A stretch of DNA of 64,000 nt, from the NCBI GenBank assembly GCA_965644295.1, contig CBFFRP010000298.1, positions 310,001 through 374,000 of the forward strand, in the 5' to 3' direction. Positions within the stretch are counted from its first letter, which is position 1, and each line of letters opens with the position of its first letter. Shown here piece by piece: positions 1-13,435 of the stretch. The notes below the pieces were generated by a model. It was not told the origin of the DNA, did not search any database, and saw only the letters and a list, made by a program, of their open reading frames with translations. The translations under genes were made by a program, and so were the position numbers. This DNA comes from Paraphysomonas bandaiensis. Its lineage: Eukaryota; Chrysophyceae.

Positions 1-136
1 CTATACTATCTTTGAAGGTATTTTGAGCCTCATTAGCTGGCTGTGTTGTTTCTTGATGGATTCTGTCATTGTCCGGTGCTTTAGCGAGTAATCCGATACG
101 TGATTTGAGTTTAGCTGCAAGAAAATGTAAATCCAT
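1..136 (-). CDS. 5' end of an unidentified gene (partial)
   Basis: An ATG at 136-134 opens a minus-strand frame that stays open for 45 codons to the window edge. It starts MDLHFLAAKLKSRIGLL and continues through a hydrophilic stretch rich in N, Q and E. The composition is more protein-like than the AT-rich DNA beside it. The frame is cut off by the window, so no family can be named. It could be only the first exon or a chance frame. Confidence 0.4.
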   Translation of the reverse strand, partial: MDLHFLAAKLKSRIGLLAKAPDNDRIHQETTQPANEAQNTFKDSI

Positions 137-2829
137 AATAAATAATAATCACAACACAACAACGATATAGAGTGCTATAAAAGATATTGCCAGTAAGGCT
201 ACAATCCAGTGAGAGAGATATCTCGTGCAGAACACGAGCATTGTATAGTTATATACATATGACTCTATGTATATGTATGTATGTATCCATCTATATGTAC
301 ACATACATACATATACACATATCGGCACTATTCATACATACACAGTGCTGCTTAATAACTTCTTTTCGGGAAGAAGTGCGAATTCAAATATTTAGAGATG
401 AGGATATGCGTATATGAGGCCCCTATACTTGATACCTTTATGCCTGTATATGGTATACCCTATACACATATAGTACGTGTACTTTGTATAGTATGCTGCT
501 GTGAAGACAGGAGAAGTAGCCAATCAAAACATCGTTATACCAAGTGGAATGGGGAAAACGGCGTTACTGTTATTGTTGTAGCTACATAGATATGTATACG
601 TGTGTCGAACTTGATGATGTTGTATCACTGTCATGCTTGGATTGACTCTAACTTAAGCGACTCAGCAACATAAACTTGTTCAACTAAACTGTTTCACAAA
701 ACCTCAACAGAGTAACTACCACCGAGAATGTACTGGACTAGCTAAATGCTATGTATGGAGGCGTGTATGGAGTTTCAGTTAGCTGCCAAGGAATGGTTTC
801 ATTTGAATAAACCAACATTGTAAATGTCTATCATAACGCATTAGACTTTCGCAACATATGGAACGGTCATTGATATTTCTGGCGATAAGAATGGTTTGCT
901 ATTACAGCTTCAAATATATGTTGCTCTTTCTACCCACTTCCATTAGTTCCACATATTACGGCTTGAAAACTGCGACGCAGCGTTTTTGACTAGTATAGAA
1001 TTAATCTTCAATTAAAGTATCAATTCTAAAGACTTTATAAATGAATATTCAATGTACCTGCAGAAAACCCGGCTTTTAATATTGATATCACTGAGAATGT
1101 GATATCCTCTTGGCTTAATATTTTACTTTGTATGTACAGTCATTGTTTGTGTTTACGATCACATCAGTGCAAGTATATGTCTCGTAGGCTGTGTAACCCG
1201 CCTAACCTTCCGCAAACATAGTCTATAACTACCTATTACACATTCTAAGTTTCAGGGGGAAGTCGAAGTGGTAAACATTTGCTTCCATCTATCCGAATGT
1301 ATCAGACACACAATATAGCTATATAGTATGATATGCGTTAAATATACACAATATATCATACGTACCCTCATATCATGACTGTCATATTCTCCATGGAATA
1401 CGGTTGATTGGTGTTATGCCATTTCAGTAATTATCAAACATATATTTCTTCTCTGTGGTGATTTCAACAATTTTATACCTTTCAAATATTTTACTCCTCA
1501 TAGCCTTAATCCCCGCCATATATATATATATATATATATTCTTACTGCCTACTTCTGGATAGCTACTAGAGCCATCCTACTATCTCAGTAGACACAGATT
1601 TTTGTTGCTATCGCTGATATCAATGCTTATTTCTCTTATATAACGAACGCAAAGGTAGTGGATTCGCATGGACAATATGATGCACTCCAACTTGCCACGA
1701 ATTGCTTTTATGACACTTTCAGAAGAATACGGTAATGATTCTAGTAAGAAATATCTGAATCTAGTTATTCTCTATGGACACATACACCCAAAGACACGAA
1801 ATCGTGTACGCAAACGCACAAAGTGATCATATCATGAACCATATTATTATTGAACAGTCATATAGGATATAAAATGTAAAAACGGAAACCAGAAAAGTGA
1901 CAGAGTAGACATATAAATACGGACCGAGTGAGGAGACAGAATGAAATAGACAGCTACTTGCTAAGTGCCCTCACAACTAGCACCCGCGCCCCCTTATTCT
2001 TTTGGTTTTCCTTGGTGTTGTTATGCTTTTCCAGGGCGAAATCCGCGCTACATACTCACTGTTAATTCAGCAACACTTGACACATAGCTAATAACCTGTC
2101 AAACCGCTTCAAACGGCCTCGAAGGCACTCACTGCCAGAAGCAGCACATTGCTTCTTAGGACATACTTCAGGCATGTCGGGTGTGTTCATAGGTATCCAA
2201 TTACTTAAAAGGCGAGTAGGTTAATAGCTACGGCACTTGCCGATGACTCAGGAATGTGACAAGACTAAGAGAGCGTATGATATAATAAATTCGTTGAGTT
2301 TGTTCATAGTATGATAACATTGAAGCTGTAGATTGGATCATATAATCGTATGTGCGAGCTACTTAAATCCCCCTTACCATCATCATGCATATCTACACTA
2401 TTATACAGCAGTAGAATTATCCCAGAATTATATTCCACAAACTGAAAAACGGCACTATTTCTATCGAAGAGTGATAGAAAAACACATACATAGCAGCATC
2501 CCCCTACATGCATAAAGAAGTGTCCCTCCAACCTTCACATATTCACACCATATGAAACTGCATCTCGAAATACAGATGGTATTCCATTGGAATGAACGTG
2601 AAATACATATGAAATACATGCATATAATGCTATGGATTCTGTAGAAGGAGTAGGATACACGCAGTAATGCATATATTACAGCACAGTACTATAGAAAACA
2701 CCCACGTCGAGAGCACATAAGTGCAACACTATCACTATTGGTGTTATTATACTGACGTATCAGAGTACTTATTGATTAAGGATTCCAGTGTATTATCTCA
2801 TCTGTTAGGGTAATTGTATTATTGTTATA
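137..2829. other. Intergenic, no gene recognised
   Basis: About 2.7 kb of AT-rich sequence. The open frames here are short and made of TATG/CATA-like low-complexity codons (about 240-320) or overlap antiparallel without family similarity (about 2304-2531). A short (TA)n run lies near 1520. I see no tRNA, no conserved motif and no transposon end. Confidence 0.6.
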
Positions 2830-4521
2830 ATGCTGCATAAAATTCCAGTTTCGTTTATTAAACGTGGAGCACGATTAGGCTGCAGGTATGCATGGACTAT
2901 GACTCGAAACTCACATGGTCAACAAGAATCACATGCCAACAACAAAGCGGGGTTGGCTATTTCTCTTTCACTTGCCTTATTTGGGTTTTCTGCTGTACAT
3001 GCTGATAGTGAGGTTCTTCCAGACCATGTTTCCGATATACCTGCCAGTGCAAAACCTCTCACACGTACATTCATCAGCGATGCTGCTTCGATAATATCTC
3101 CTAGTGTTGTCAATATTGTTGCTCTGTCGAAAGGATTGATACCCACGGCCCAAGCTGGTTCAGGATTTATAATTTCAGAAGATGGTTTCGTTGTAACAAA
3201 TGCCCATGTCGTGGCTGCTGCGAAAGTTGGTGGACTAGTAGAGGTACAGTTCAATGGTTTGATTACCCAAAATTAGTCGGTATTGATATTAAATATTGTG
3301 TGCACCATGTCCAGCTACGTGTTATTGATACTTGTGTAGCTATTTATCAGGCAACTGCTAGGTGTACCCGTTTAATATAGTCCACATTATGTTTTTGCAG
3401 ATAACCCTTTCAGATATGAGAAAAGTGCAAGGTCGCGTCTTTGCTATGGACAAGCCATCCGACATTGCCATCGTCAAACTCGAGGGCGCGGGACGTCTTC
3501 CTGTAGCTAAGCTAGGCGTGTCAGGTACTCATTATATTTCCTTTGAGCAGTTGTATTTGATTATATATATATTACATATTATGATCTGACTACGGGAAAC
3601 ATACGCTGTAGTGTTTTATGATACTGTGGTGTTATTATGATATATATCAGGCAAGCTCAAGGCAGGTGAGTTCGTGGTCGCTGTGGGATCCCCTCTCCAG
3701 CTGCAGGACTCTGTGACGTTTGGGATAGTCAGCGCGCCGGCTAGGCACTGCAGTGAACTAGGCATCACAAAGCAAGGGTACGTACGCTCCTTTCTAGCTA
3801 ATGGTGGACTTGGAATTTATTTTTATCACTATCGATTATGATTGTATACTCTTGCTGTGTCATATTTTATGCGCTCTAATGACCGAGTAGTTTTCTCTGA
3901 CGGCATAGTGATATATTAAATAGGGTTGACTACATCCAAACTGATGCCGCAATCAATGTTGGAAATTCTGGAGGGCCATTGGTTAATCTGGATGGTGAAG
4001 TTATTGGGATAAACTGCATGAAAGCTCAAGGCTTTGATGGTGTATCTTTCGCGATTCCAATTGACAGCGCTTGGATAGTTATTACACAGCTAATGAAAAA
4101 TAAAAATGTCGTTCGACCATATGTGGGTATCCGCATGATCAACTTTGTCGAGAGTGCGGATGGTCGACACAAAAGAGACAGGGGACTCTTCTCCCATCGG
4201 GGGGACGCAAACTCATCGTCTTCTGTCCTCATCACGGATGTGACTCCTGGGTCTCCTGCAGCGAATGCTGGACTGGAGAGTGGTGATATTATCGTTGGGA
4301 TAGATGACAAGATAGTGAGGCATACGAAACATGTGCTTGATGCCATCGGTATGGACGTAGGCAAAACCGTTACGATGAGGGTTATTAAAGGGGGAAATCA
4401 AGTAAACGCTGATCGCGTACCTGTCTCCATCACGTTGACAACAGCTGGAGGAGACTCACACGGAAGCAGTAAACCATCACACGAGTATGGTCCTCCGAAA
4501 CCGAATAAGCGACACTACTAG
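2830..4521 (+). CDS. HtrA/Omi-type serine protease, probably mitochondrial
   Basis: Four exons: 2830-3243, 3401-3524, 3651-3777 and 3924-4521, joining in frame to 420 aa. The basic N-terminus followed by a hydrophobic stretch (about residues 41-56) fits a mitochondrial presequence plus membrane anchor, as in HTRA2/Omi. The trypsin-like domain shows a full triad: His126 in TNAHVV, Asp159 in PSDIAIVK and Ser237 in GNSGGP. A single C-terminal PDZ domain follows ([15 protein letters not shown], then [11 protein letters not shown]). The family degrades misfolded proteins in mitochondria or the bacterial periplasm. The short hydrophilic tail has no recognised domain. The family call is secure; mitochondrial location is inferred from the N-terminus. 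The first ATG of the frame was taken as start. Confidence 0.92.
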
Positions 4522-5681
4522 CAAATGATCGATTGAGGAACTTGCATTGTTGCTTGATTTAAATATCGTAGTGGCTGTCTGCCGTTACTTATTGTACAAT
4601 TCGTAGCTTAAATTGAGGCTGCTTTTTTGATACCATTGCGTAGAATAATTTCATTTTTACTACTGCTAACTAAATTTAATTTTACATTATACGCTACATA
4701 CTTTATATCTGAATGAATATTCACATAGAATATATGCAATTATGTTGAAGCTCGTTCCTTAGTTCATTTGGACAGGAACTCTAACTGGATTGTCGAGTGA
4801 ACTTATACTATTATTATATATTATATATTCTACATATATTACCATGGTAACCTATGTATCCAGGCCATATTTCCCTCTAGAGTACTATTTGTCTAGCACA
4901 CATACAAAGTCTGGACCCCCTCCCTCAGAATGCGCTGGGTTTCTTGTAATCATGCACCGACCATGCAACTGTGGTGTAGATCTTGCTTGGCACTACACGC
5001 AAAGGATACGCCCTCAGAATGAGGCAGAATTTGTTTATTACTACATGAGGTAAAAGCAATAGGAAAACCACAAGTACTAGACAACGAGGCTTTCATATGC
5101 TCTTCACCCCCGATAATAATAACAAATTCATATCTCTAGTGCATCGTTACCTAAAACATCGTTTTGAAGTGACTTATATGCCCACTATGCTTCTAATTCA
5201 ATTATCTGATAACCCTACTACTATAAGTGCGTGTGTGGGAAAGGATCCATAGTCAGAAGGATGCATAGATATACTAGATATCACCACCATCCTCCATATA
5301 TGCAATATACATGCATGATAGGTCCAGTTTTCTGTTCCAAAAAGGCAAAAACAGGAAAATATGGGGAAAAATGTATAAAAGTGTCTATTTCTAAAAACTG
5401 GTACACAAGAAACGTCACTATCAGTTCAAAGTATTATCCAATAATAATTAGACAAGGTCGTTTTCTTATTTTTGGTTGGTTCATTAGATTCTGTAACTTC
5501 GAATAAATGTTCCAGAAAATTAATATTCGAGTTGAAGACACGTGTCTAAAGTTGAAATATAATGAAGTGAATAAAAGTCGAAGTTCATTGCAAAGAGTCC
5601 ATAATTATAATCTGAAGAGTACGTGAATTGTGACATAGAAACACACGAGATAGTTCCTCATTATTTCATATATTACACATA
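4522..5681. other. Intergenic, no gene recognised
   Basis: AT-rich spacer between the protease and the DnaJ gene. Two open frames of 87-91 codons (4790-5053, 5231-5506) have no recognisable motif and no supporting splice context. The last 50 bases before 5682 are the presumed promoter/5' UTR of the DnaJ gene. Confidence 0.6.
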
Positions 5682-7522
5682 ATGAAATTGACGGCAGTGT
5701 TTATATTATGTGCCACTTGTTTGGCATTACTGGTAGAAAATGTTATTGCTGGTGCTGATTATTATAAGATACTGTAAGTGTATGTCATCTTATGTCTTAT
5801 GGTGTAACATGTGTTTGTTTAATAGAGGTGTGAAGAAAACAGCAACTGAAAAAGAGCTCAAGAAAGCCTATAGGTGAGTGCATAAGACGGTTATCTTGCA
5901 TTGTTAAAAGCTGTTACAGGAAGATGGCACTGAAGTATCATCCAGATAAGCATGAAGAAAAAGATAAGGAGGTTAGTGATATGGTTATTATCATGTGATT
6001 GTAATCGTATTAATATATAAAGATATGTGTGGTAATAGTTGTTGTGTATTGTTCATATGAACTAGTCTTGCACATATTGTGATTGAGTATAGGTTGTTAT
6101 GGTATTGTCGTGTTTTTCTGTAGATGGGATGTGAATATTATTCTTTGTTTTGTCAGTAAATACCTTTCGCCTTATTAAAGTCTTGTGTAATTGTTGCCCT
6201 ACCTTCAGAAAGCTACCAAGAAGTTTGAACAGGTTGCAGAGGCGTACGAGGTTTTATCTGATCCTGAGAAACGTCGTATCTATGACCAAGTAGGAGAAGA
6301 GGGCCTCAAAAATGGTGGCGCACCAGGAGGGCAGCAACCGGGGGAGGGTTTCACTGGTGACTTCAACAGTGGTTCTTTCTCTGGTCACTCTGGACAAGGC
6401 TTCCATTTCCATGCCTCTGACCCGTTCGAAATGTTCTCTCAATTCTTCGGTGGTGCAGCGGGTGCAGGTGGAGCACCTGGTATGCAGTTCTCATTTGGTG
6501 ATGGAGGAATGGGTGGTATGGGAGGAATGGGCGGTATGGGAGGCCAGCAGATGCAGACAAAAGACATATATAACCCTAAAACAGACAATGTTTTCCCCTT
6601 ATCAGCATCTAAATTTCCGAAAGCTGATTCTCGTCATGTGTGGTTGCTTCAGTATTATAACCCTTCGGATCCTACCTGTCAGGCATCTTCTGAAGGATAT
6701 ATTAAGTTAGCTCAGAAGCTGAAGGCCCAGGGAGTTAAAACCGGATCCATGAACTGTGCCAAGCATGCAAGTAAATGCAAGGAAATGGGAGTGTCTTCAT
6801 ACCCTACTTACCACCTCATCTATCAGGGAAAGACAATCCCATATGAGTCTACTGCTGTTGTTGTTCCTCCCAGTGCTTTATACACGTTTGTTTCCTCGGA
6901 ATTACCTTCTCTGGTTGCCAACATCCGCACGTTAAGTCAGATCGAGGAACTCATGGCCTCATCATTATCAAGCCCCAAGAGTAAATCCAGTCGCAAAGGA
7001 AAGACAGATTCGAACAGCTTTAATGGTGCAAGTTTGGTCCTCTGGACAGCAAAGTATGAAACGCCATTGATGCTGAAATCTCTTGCTGTGGGTTATCGCG
7101 ACATGCTTAAGGTAGCGGAGGTACGGGGTGGAAACAAAGAACTTGCATCGCATTTCGGTGTCACAGATTTCCCCGTGCTTATGATGTTGTGTGGTGGAGA
7201 GGACAAGGATGCATACGAAGTGTTCAACGGCGACATGAAGGACTATAAAGAAATAGCTAGCTTCATTGACACTTTTAAATCTAAAAGTAAATGTAAAAAC
7301 ATCAAGAAAGATTTAATTAAAAGACGGAATGATAGAAGAGCAGAAGCACAAAAAACCATTCGAAAACTGAAAGAGAGTGAGCTCAGAAAGAAGAAGGTGT
7401 CTGAATTGAAGTCTCTCGCGTCTGACCTGGGAGTTTTGCAAGACCTGTCGAACGAAATCCTTGAGAAAAAAGATTTAGTTGATGCGATTTTACATTCACG
7501 GCAATATTTTTCTGAGTTATGA
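5682..7522 (+). CDS. ER-type DnaJ protein with thioredoxin-like domain
   Basis: Four exons: 5682-5773, 5826-5873, 5920-5971 and 6209-7522, giving 501 aa. An N-terminal signal peptide (about residues 1-24) leads straight into a J domain with the HPD motif at residues 54-56. A Gly/Phe-rich linker with GGMGGMGG repeats follows. Next comes a thioredoxin-fold-like region whose usual CxxC site is replaced by a lone Cys (SDPTCQAS), then a second TRX-like stretch. The C-terminus is basic and coiled, with a SAP-like helix. J proteins of this layout recruit Hsp70 (BiP) in the ER. The last residues are FSEL, not a classical KDEL, so retention is uncertain. The J domain is certain; the thioredoxin-like assignment rests on fold pattern rather than catalytic residues. 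Confidence 0.88.
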
Positions 7523-8765
7523 GTGTATAGAACTTAGTCTATGTAATTATATATTAGTCTACTGTTTATGTAAGTAAATCATTCTTATATCATGAAGTGC
7601 ACTTATAGTTTTTCAAGGGGCATTGTGGTGCTTGGTGCTTGGATATATATCTTAATTTGGTATCAGTGCACTGGCTACTCATTTAGCAGCGGCATCGAAA
7701 TTCAGCTTCTTACATCAACGTAATCATTCATTATACATTCTTCTAAGCTTATGTTATACCACCTAAAAATTGAAATGATCCTCAAAGTAATAGATCATTG
7801 ATGATTATCAGGATAAAGTAATGTTTCCTAGCCCTGGTGAAAGCTCATAGTTATGGATACAAAGTATAAACGTCGCATTTACTCCGAGCAAAGTATATTT
7901 GAGTTGTCGTGAACAAGTTAACTTTTTCTTAGTATATATTATGCCGAAATTGAGGGGTAGATAAGTGTATCCAACGTCTTAATACTGATAGTCATTTACA
8001 ACGGCCAACAATATAATTCAATATAATGTGAGATACCGAAACAGTAACAGTAATAATGGAATTTTCGTTCCGTCCATCAGTCAACATATTGAACAATATA
8101 CATCAACTTAATGTATTGTTCCCTAGTCCTGGTTTCCCCAGTGTAGAAACTGTAATTTAGTTCGTAGCTAGAAAACGTCAACTATGATGAAGTAGCCACA
8201 CTTACGGTGTCTCAAACCGATATTCGCAAATAAATGCTCAATAAGCGCACACATCTTTGCCTCAAGATATCTCATCTGTGCGCCCTCATCACCTACCCGC
8301 TTCAGCACATGGAATCTTTCCTGTAGAAATCATCTGGAAATACTTACGGCATGACTGACTCTGCAGTGATTCCTGTAGACAGGATTTTACAATAGATGAG
8401 AACTGGATATGTATGATGGAGCCAGAGAAGGACTGCTGAGATATCTTTACAGCTATAGAAGTCTTGAATTTCTTACATGTAGCTACAGACTCGGCACGCA
8501 ATCATTTCAGTATGATTTTTAGGTAATCCTATCAATATCCTTATTTTGCGTTTCAAAAACCAGGCTTTTATTACACATTTCTGGGATTTCCCTTTTTTTC
8601 TTCTTAAAATATGGATAATTGATTATATAACAATGCCTCATAATTTAATGAATATATGAGAGTTATGTGAGCAGATCACTCTACTAGGATACAATACAAG
8701 TAACACATCTGAGCGTGCTCTCTGCACTTTCCCACACATCTGACCTTTCCTAATACCCATTCTTC
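7523..8765. other. Intergenic with transposon remnants
   Basis: No gene recognised. It holds a terminus of a dispersed repeat ending CTAGTCCTG at 8131 and a second similar terminus ending CTAGCCCTG near 7835 (see the repeat entry for 8022-8131). The final 100 bases are the presumed promoter of the secreted esterase-like gene. Confidence 0.55.
8022..8131 (-). repeat. Dispersed repeat, family 2 (hAT-like end)
   Basis: Read on the minus strand, this stretch begins CAGGACTAGGGAACAAT. It then follows the same order of short blocks as plus-strand 26994-27120: CAATATATTG-like palindromes, AAAATTCCAT, a CTGTT-containing block, CTCACA and ATATTG. The two copies are diverged but clearly alignable by eye. 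The CAGGG-type end resembles hAT termini. No target duplication was confirmed. Confidence 0.5.
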
Positions 8766-11567
8766 ATGTTAATTATTCCTCTAACTCTCTATCTCCTTGC
8801 AATCATATGTATATCGGCTGCAGCAGTTGATGATCCCAATAAACCCTCTATAGACTCATTCTCAGCCTCATGTGACACCTCTTCCTACTCCTTCACTGCT
8901 CCACCATCCATTCTCCCCTCCCGGAAGTCCCCTTCAGTGCTTGAGAAGGATATAAAGCAGTGGTATGATGTGGGCATGAGAGACTGCCAGGCTTATTATG
9001 CAGATAACAAAAACGATCTATTAAAAGAAAAGACAAGTGATGCCGTATCAGTCATCCCCACTACACGAATTAACACGTGCAGAGGTAATGCGCTTATGAT
9101 GCAGTCAACCGGGCTGTTGGTGTGGCCGTTTGGCCCTTCTCTCTCTGCATGTCCAACTCATAGCAAGTGTTGGGTTGGACTTTTGACATGCGGCAATTTC
9201 AATCCTTCCAAAATAAGTGAGGTATGTTAGTTGGCTTGTTTTGACCTACATATTCCGTTGTTATCTTGGGGACTAATTGACTGCATTATGACTTTCGTGT
9301 TTGTACATACGTTTTATTTGCACTACTTTCGAATAATATTTCGTGCATATAATTTTAACATTTAACACCAGACAGTTGCCGCGTATGCAAAAATGGAGAA
9401 GGAAAAATCAATCCCTAAATTCCCAAGTCTTCATAATTGGACGATGCGGTCATTACACGTGGATGTACGAGTTGTTGGTTATGAGAGTGTTGCCCCCCAG
9501 CCCACCTTGGTGACTTTTTCTGATAATACAGAAGTAATTATATACGATTTCATGCTCACACTTCCGGGTACTTACACGATGGAAATGCGTCTACAAAGTA
9601 CGTAACGCAACAACGTGGAGCGTATTTGAGTAGGTTAACATTTGCTGCAGCTCTGTACCCTGCCACAATGTATCCCTGGTCAGATAAACATCTGGAAGAC
9701 GACGTGGAGTCTATTTACAATATTTTCCTAGGTATATCATTCTTAAATATTTGCTTATTGTCACGTTTTAGCCATTGAACTCTATTTATATATTGCTTCC
9801 TCCATATCATATGCTGCTAACGAATTACGTATTTGGATGGATGCAGGTGGAAGCGAACCTCGGTGTCCACCATATGCCAACTGTGGTGGGAACGATATCC
9901 CAGCATGTGATAAGAAATCTTTTATCATAGGATCTCCCTTTACAGTGACCTCCACGTATGCTGGAAATCGCTGTAAATTTCATAATAAAGACCCCCTTCC
10001 CTATTGCACTGGTGGGGCGAATCCAGGTCGCTGGCTCAGGTTGTCAGATAAATTATATAATGCCTGTGGCACGAATGTATATTTTGAAAAACTAGTGAAG
10101 GAGAAAGAAAGACAGAAAGGGAAGAGACAGGATTTCAGGTGTGTGGTTTCATTTGATCACGACCCTTTGACACAGTGGGAATAAGTGTACTTGTGATGTG
10201 ATGTTTCATATTTCGTGCTCTTGTTCGTCGTGTGTAACCATTGTGGTGCTGTATCAGTAAGTACGAAGCCGTGGTAGCAGCGTATTATAAATACACCGAA
10301 GGCTTGGATATGAAGAAAATTCGTAGTGTTGCTCTCTCAGGGTTGCCTGATGGTCAACCGAAAACTGACGAAGAGTATTATTTACAGGAATTGTCAAGGT
10401 GATTCATTTAGAGAACCTGTCATGTTCATTTTTTGTGTCAGTATACTGTGCAACCAACGAAGTTTTTTGTTTATACGACTCAATTAATGATGTAGATATG
10501 TTAACGGAAATTTATGTCGTCTGGGTCATCTTGAACCCCGAGAAAGCCCGCTGGATAAAAATTTTGAAATTTTTGCACCTTATAACTGCAAGTATCATAT
10601 ATACTCCCGCAAAGAGGTGAGGATATGAGTGCAATGCATTATGCAGAAGAAAGGTTTTAATGCTTAATACAGAGCTTGAAATGCCTCGCCGACGCTGGTA
10701 TGAGTTCAGTGGTATTTCATGGCGACTCGATGAGTAGAAATATATTTGGAACATTAATAAATAACATCGGCCTCTCTTCGATTTCCCCCGAGCAGCTTAA
10801 AGAAGTGCTCAATAGTGTGAATTCAACGGTTCGTGTACCACGTTATTGGAATTATTTATATGCGCTAAAGAATGGTCTATTTGTTTAAATATGTGGCTAT
10901 TGAATTATATTGAGTTTTGTTTTAGAATATTATGGAGGCTTCACGAGGCGGCCTTCAGTTTACTGAGTTGTACACTTGGAAAGGAGATGACGACTCTATA
11001 CTGAAGGTGGAATGTACAATATGGCTAGGAATATATTTATGATTTTGTTTTCTGTAGCTGAAAGAAAGGGAAGCATTTCCTACTGGGTATGTTGTTAATT
11101 TTGCTCTGGCACACTCCATCCGGCGTATCCCTTCGATGTTCAATTATACTCTCAATCAGTCTCCAGTGGTAAAGTTTTGGTCCCAATTGCACAAACAAAA
11201 CGGCGATAGCAAGGTATTAGGTTGTATAGCAGCGTATCTTGTGTTATTGTGGCTGCCATTATATTGTTTCGTGGCATATTTCGTTTTTCTTTTCAACAAT
11301 CTTTTTTCTTAGATACGCCGGATATTACAGTCATGTAGTTCGATGCACGGCAAGCGCAATCCAGGTTATGTTTGGAACCATGATTTATTCCGCCGTGAAA
11401 ATCAGCTGTTGAGAGACGTATTCGTAGAGAGATTAGGTTTCATGGACTTTGATGAGTGGATTATAACAGCGGCCAAGCCGACACATACTGATGGTTGGCA
11501 TTATAATGGGCCGCCACGAAATATGGCCGCAGTTATACTACTCAACATGCTATGTGAGAAAAAATAG
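8766..11567 (+). CDS. Secreted PC-esterase / SGNH-like protein
   Basis: Ten exons: 8766-9221, 9372-9597, 9651-9731, 9847-10138, 10258-10398, 10496-10616, 10673-10834, 10926-11006, 11058-11213 and 11313-11567, giving about 656 aa. A signal peptide (about residues 1-20) heads a Cys-rich protein. The C-terminal half carries the GDSMSR nucleophile motif (Gly about residue 456), preceded by FAPYNCKYH. It ends with a TDGWHYNG block that matches the D-x-x-H catalytic pair of the PC-esterase/TBL/NXPE-type SGNH family. Such proteins O-acylate or deacylate extracellular or Golgi polysaccharides; the substrate here is unknown. The exon 7 3' boundary is the weakest: an alternative donor near 10880 would need a poor acceptor in exon 8. 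The N-terminal 250 residues are not recognised. Confidence 0.75.
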
Positions 11568-13435
11568 TAATAGTTTTATCATTTATATTTCGTAGGTATT
11601 GTTAGTCATTTCGGGGAAACTGAAAGTAATGTGTAAGAGGTAACTCTTTTGCGGCTTTTAGCACTTTAGCAGCTCTATTATCATGCGAATCTGTCTAGTT
11701 TCGATGAAACTTTTACTTCTTTAATAAAATACTTCCAAAATTATATCATTGGCATCATTAGTCGTGCGTGATAAATACCGTTTCGATTTTTAAAAATAAA
11801 TCACCAGATTTGTTTAGCTTTCTTAAAGCGGCCACTCTGTTGTGTGCAGTTAGAAGCTGTACTTTAATAATAATTATCGTTGAGGAAGAATACAGCAGTT
11901 GAAAACAGCATTATATGTGTAAACGTTTGACAGTTTTGAGTTTTGAGTAGATATAGCCTCTACTTTAATGTAATTATTAGTGTATGCATATGGCTAATTC
12001 ATAGCATATTGTAATAGTATTATTGTAAGAAAGTAGTGCCTTACAATAACACCAGCAGTCAACAATACTAGTGCAATATATTAGTTTCATAAATCAGCAG
12101 CTAAATACATACGTTTATTCTATATTACTTAACTTCACATATATAATAATCACACAAACTACACATTATACCATTATACTTCCAAACAATGTCTACCTAC
12201 ACCTTTTTTTCTAAAATGACAACTTTATTCACACTCATCTTCAAGCCATAATACGTTGATTTCATCACTACGTTAATTCTATATATAAACGCATCTGCAG
12301 GCCATTTACTTTAGCTCAGTGAATACTGCCTGTATTGAGGATGCATTCAGAATTCAGATGTACTGCCATTTCATGAAAATTTATACAGAGGTCAGGCCTT
12401 TCAATTGTGAATAGTTGATGCTTTTTATCATTAGATAAAAGCTAATCTCTGCGCATGTGATCTCAAAGATGAGTACAAAATGTACGTATATATTTATTTG
12501 CTGATTAGCGATACCTACATATATCAGGGCAGCGTATACTTGTCAATTAGTTGACGCAGGTTGTAGTTAATTATAATTATTATTGCAACTATTTCGTACT
12601 AAACTACATTAGCTGCCAATATAATACACCTCAACTGTCACTTCATTCCAGAGGCGACGGTTCGTGCGTAATAACATTCTAATACTCTTGCGCATATCAG
12701 TCATATAACAATCTTAGCTCTACTGAGCATCATTTTTTTCATCCCCATCGAGCAATAATATTATTTTAATGTTCCTTGCTCTACGTCCACCCATCAACTT
12801 TTACACTGAAATGCATTGAAAGCATTGCAACCTTTCTGCTATTATCATTTATTTTCTCAAAAAGAACACTCGTGCATTGACTTCTGGAACCAGGTTATCG
12901 CTCATATCGCCAATTATTTAAATGGAATATTATATTACAAATCTTTTAGTGTTTTTATCAATCTTCATTTTATAGTAAAAATTGGATTTTCGCAATAAAA
13001 AATGTCATTTTTCCTACAGTATCGAGAGGTAGTATTTTAATTAATCGAAGCGAGCTGGAATAAGTTATAGTTTGATGTCCCAATTTCAATTATTGCAATT
13101 TCAATAATTGAATTGATATACAGCCCTGATATATATTGCAATACTATATTTGCATTGAGAGTTCTCTACTATTTAGCCCTTTGAAGGTTGAAACAATGTT
13201 TGTGCGATATGACAAGTAAATATGTAATATGTACATATGTACCCGTCCCCAATAGAATTGTTGGTCGTGCTAGTAAACTAGAAATCTTCACTATCATTAG
13301 TACACTAGAATTAGAAATCCTTAGTTATAATGGTATCAATAAATCAGAGCGACTGGTATAACTGGAAACATTGCAAGCCTAGGTTTCATGGAACCAGGCT
13401 GCAGATGAATACCAACATGGAACTGAGTCAACCAA
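11568..13435. other. Intergenic, AT-rich, holds a hAT-like element
   Basis: No gene recognised. The stretch 12525-13128 is bounded by CAGGG-type inverted ends and is listed separately. The rest is low-complexity AT-rich DNA with no family similarity. Confidence 0.55.
12525..13128. mobile_element. Non-autonomous hAT-like element, family B
   Basis: The left end starts CAGGGCAGCGTAT. The right end, on the opposite strand, starts CAGGGCTGTATATCAATT, so the element has imperfect terminal inverted repeats. The flanking octamers ACATATAT and ATATATAT match at 7 of 8 positions, as expected of an 8-bp hAT target duplication, although this DNA is AT-rich enough for a chance match. Parts of the same family recur at 35885-35951 and 36122-36178, where the end reads CAGAGCTGCGTATCAATT. 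There is no transposase inside, so it would depend on an enzyme supplied in trans. Confidence 0.5.

Noticed and set aside
1519-1540. Alternating TA run as a regulatory or origin element
   Set aside because: Simple dinucleotide repeat in AT-rich DNA with no associated structure.
4790-5053. 87-codon frame with several Cys and Pro
   Set aside because: No family similarity, no ATG at its start, and AT-rich surroundings; chance is the simpler explanation.
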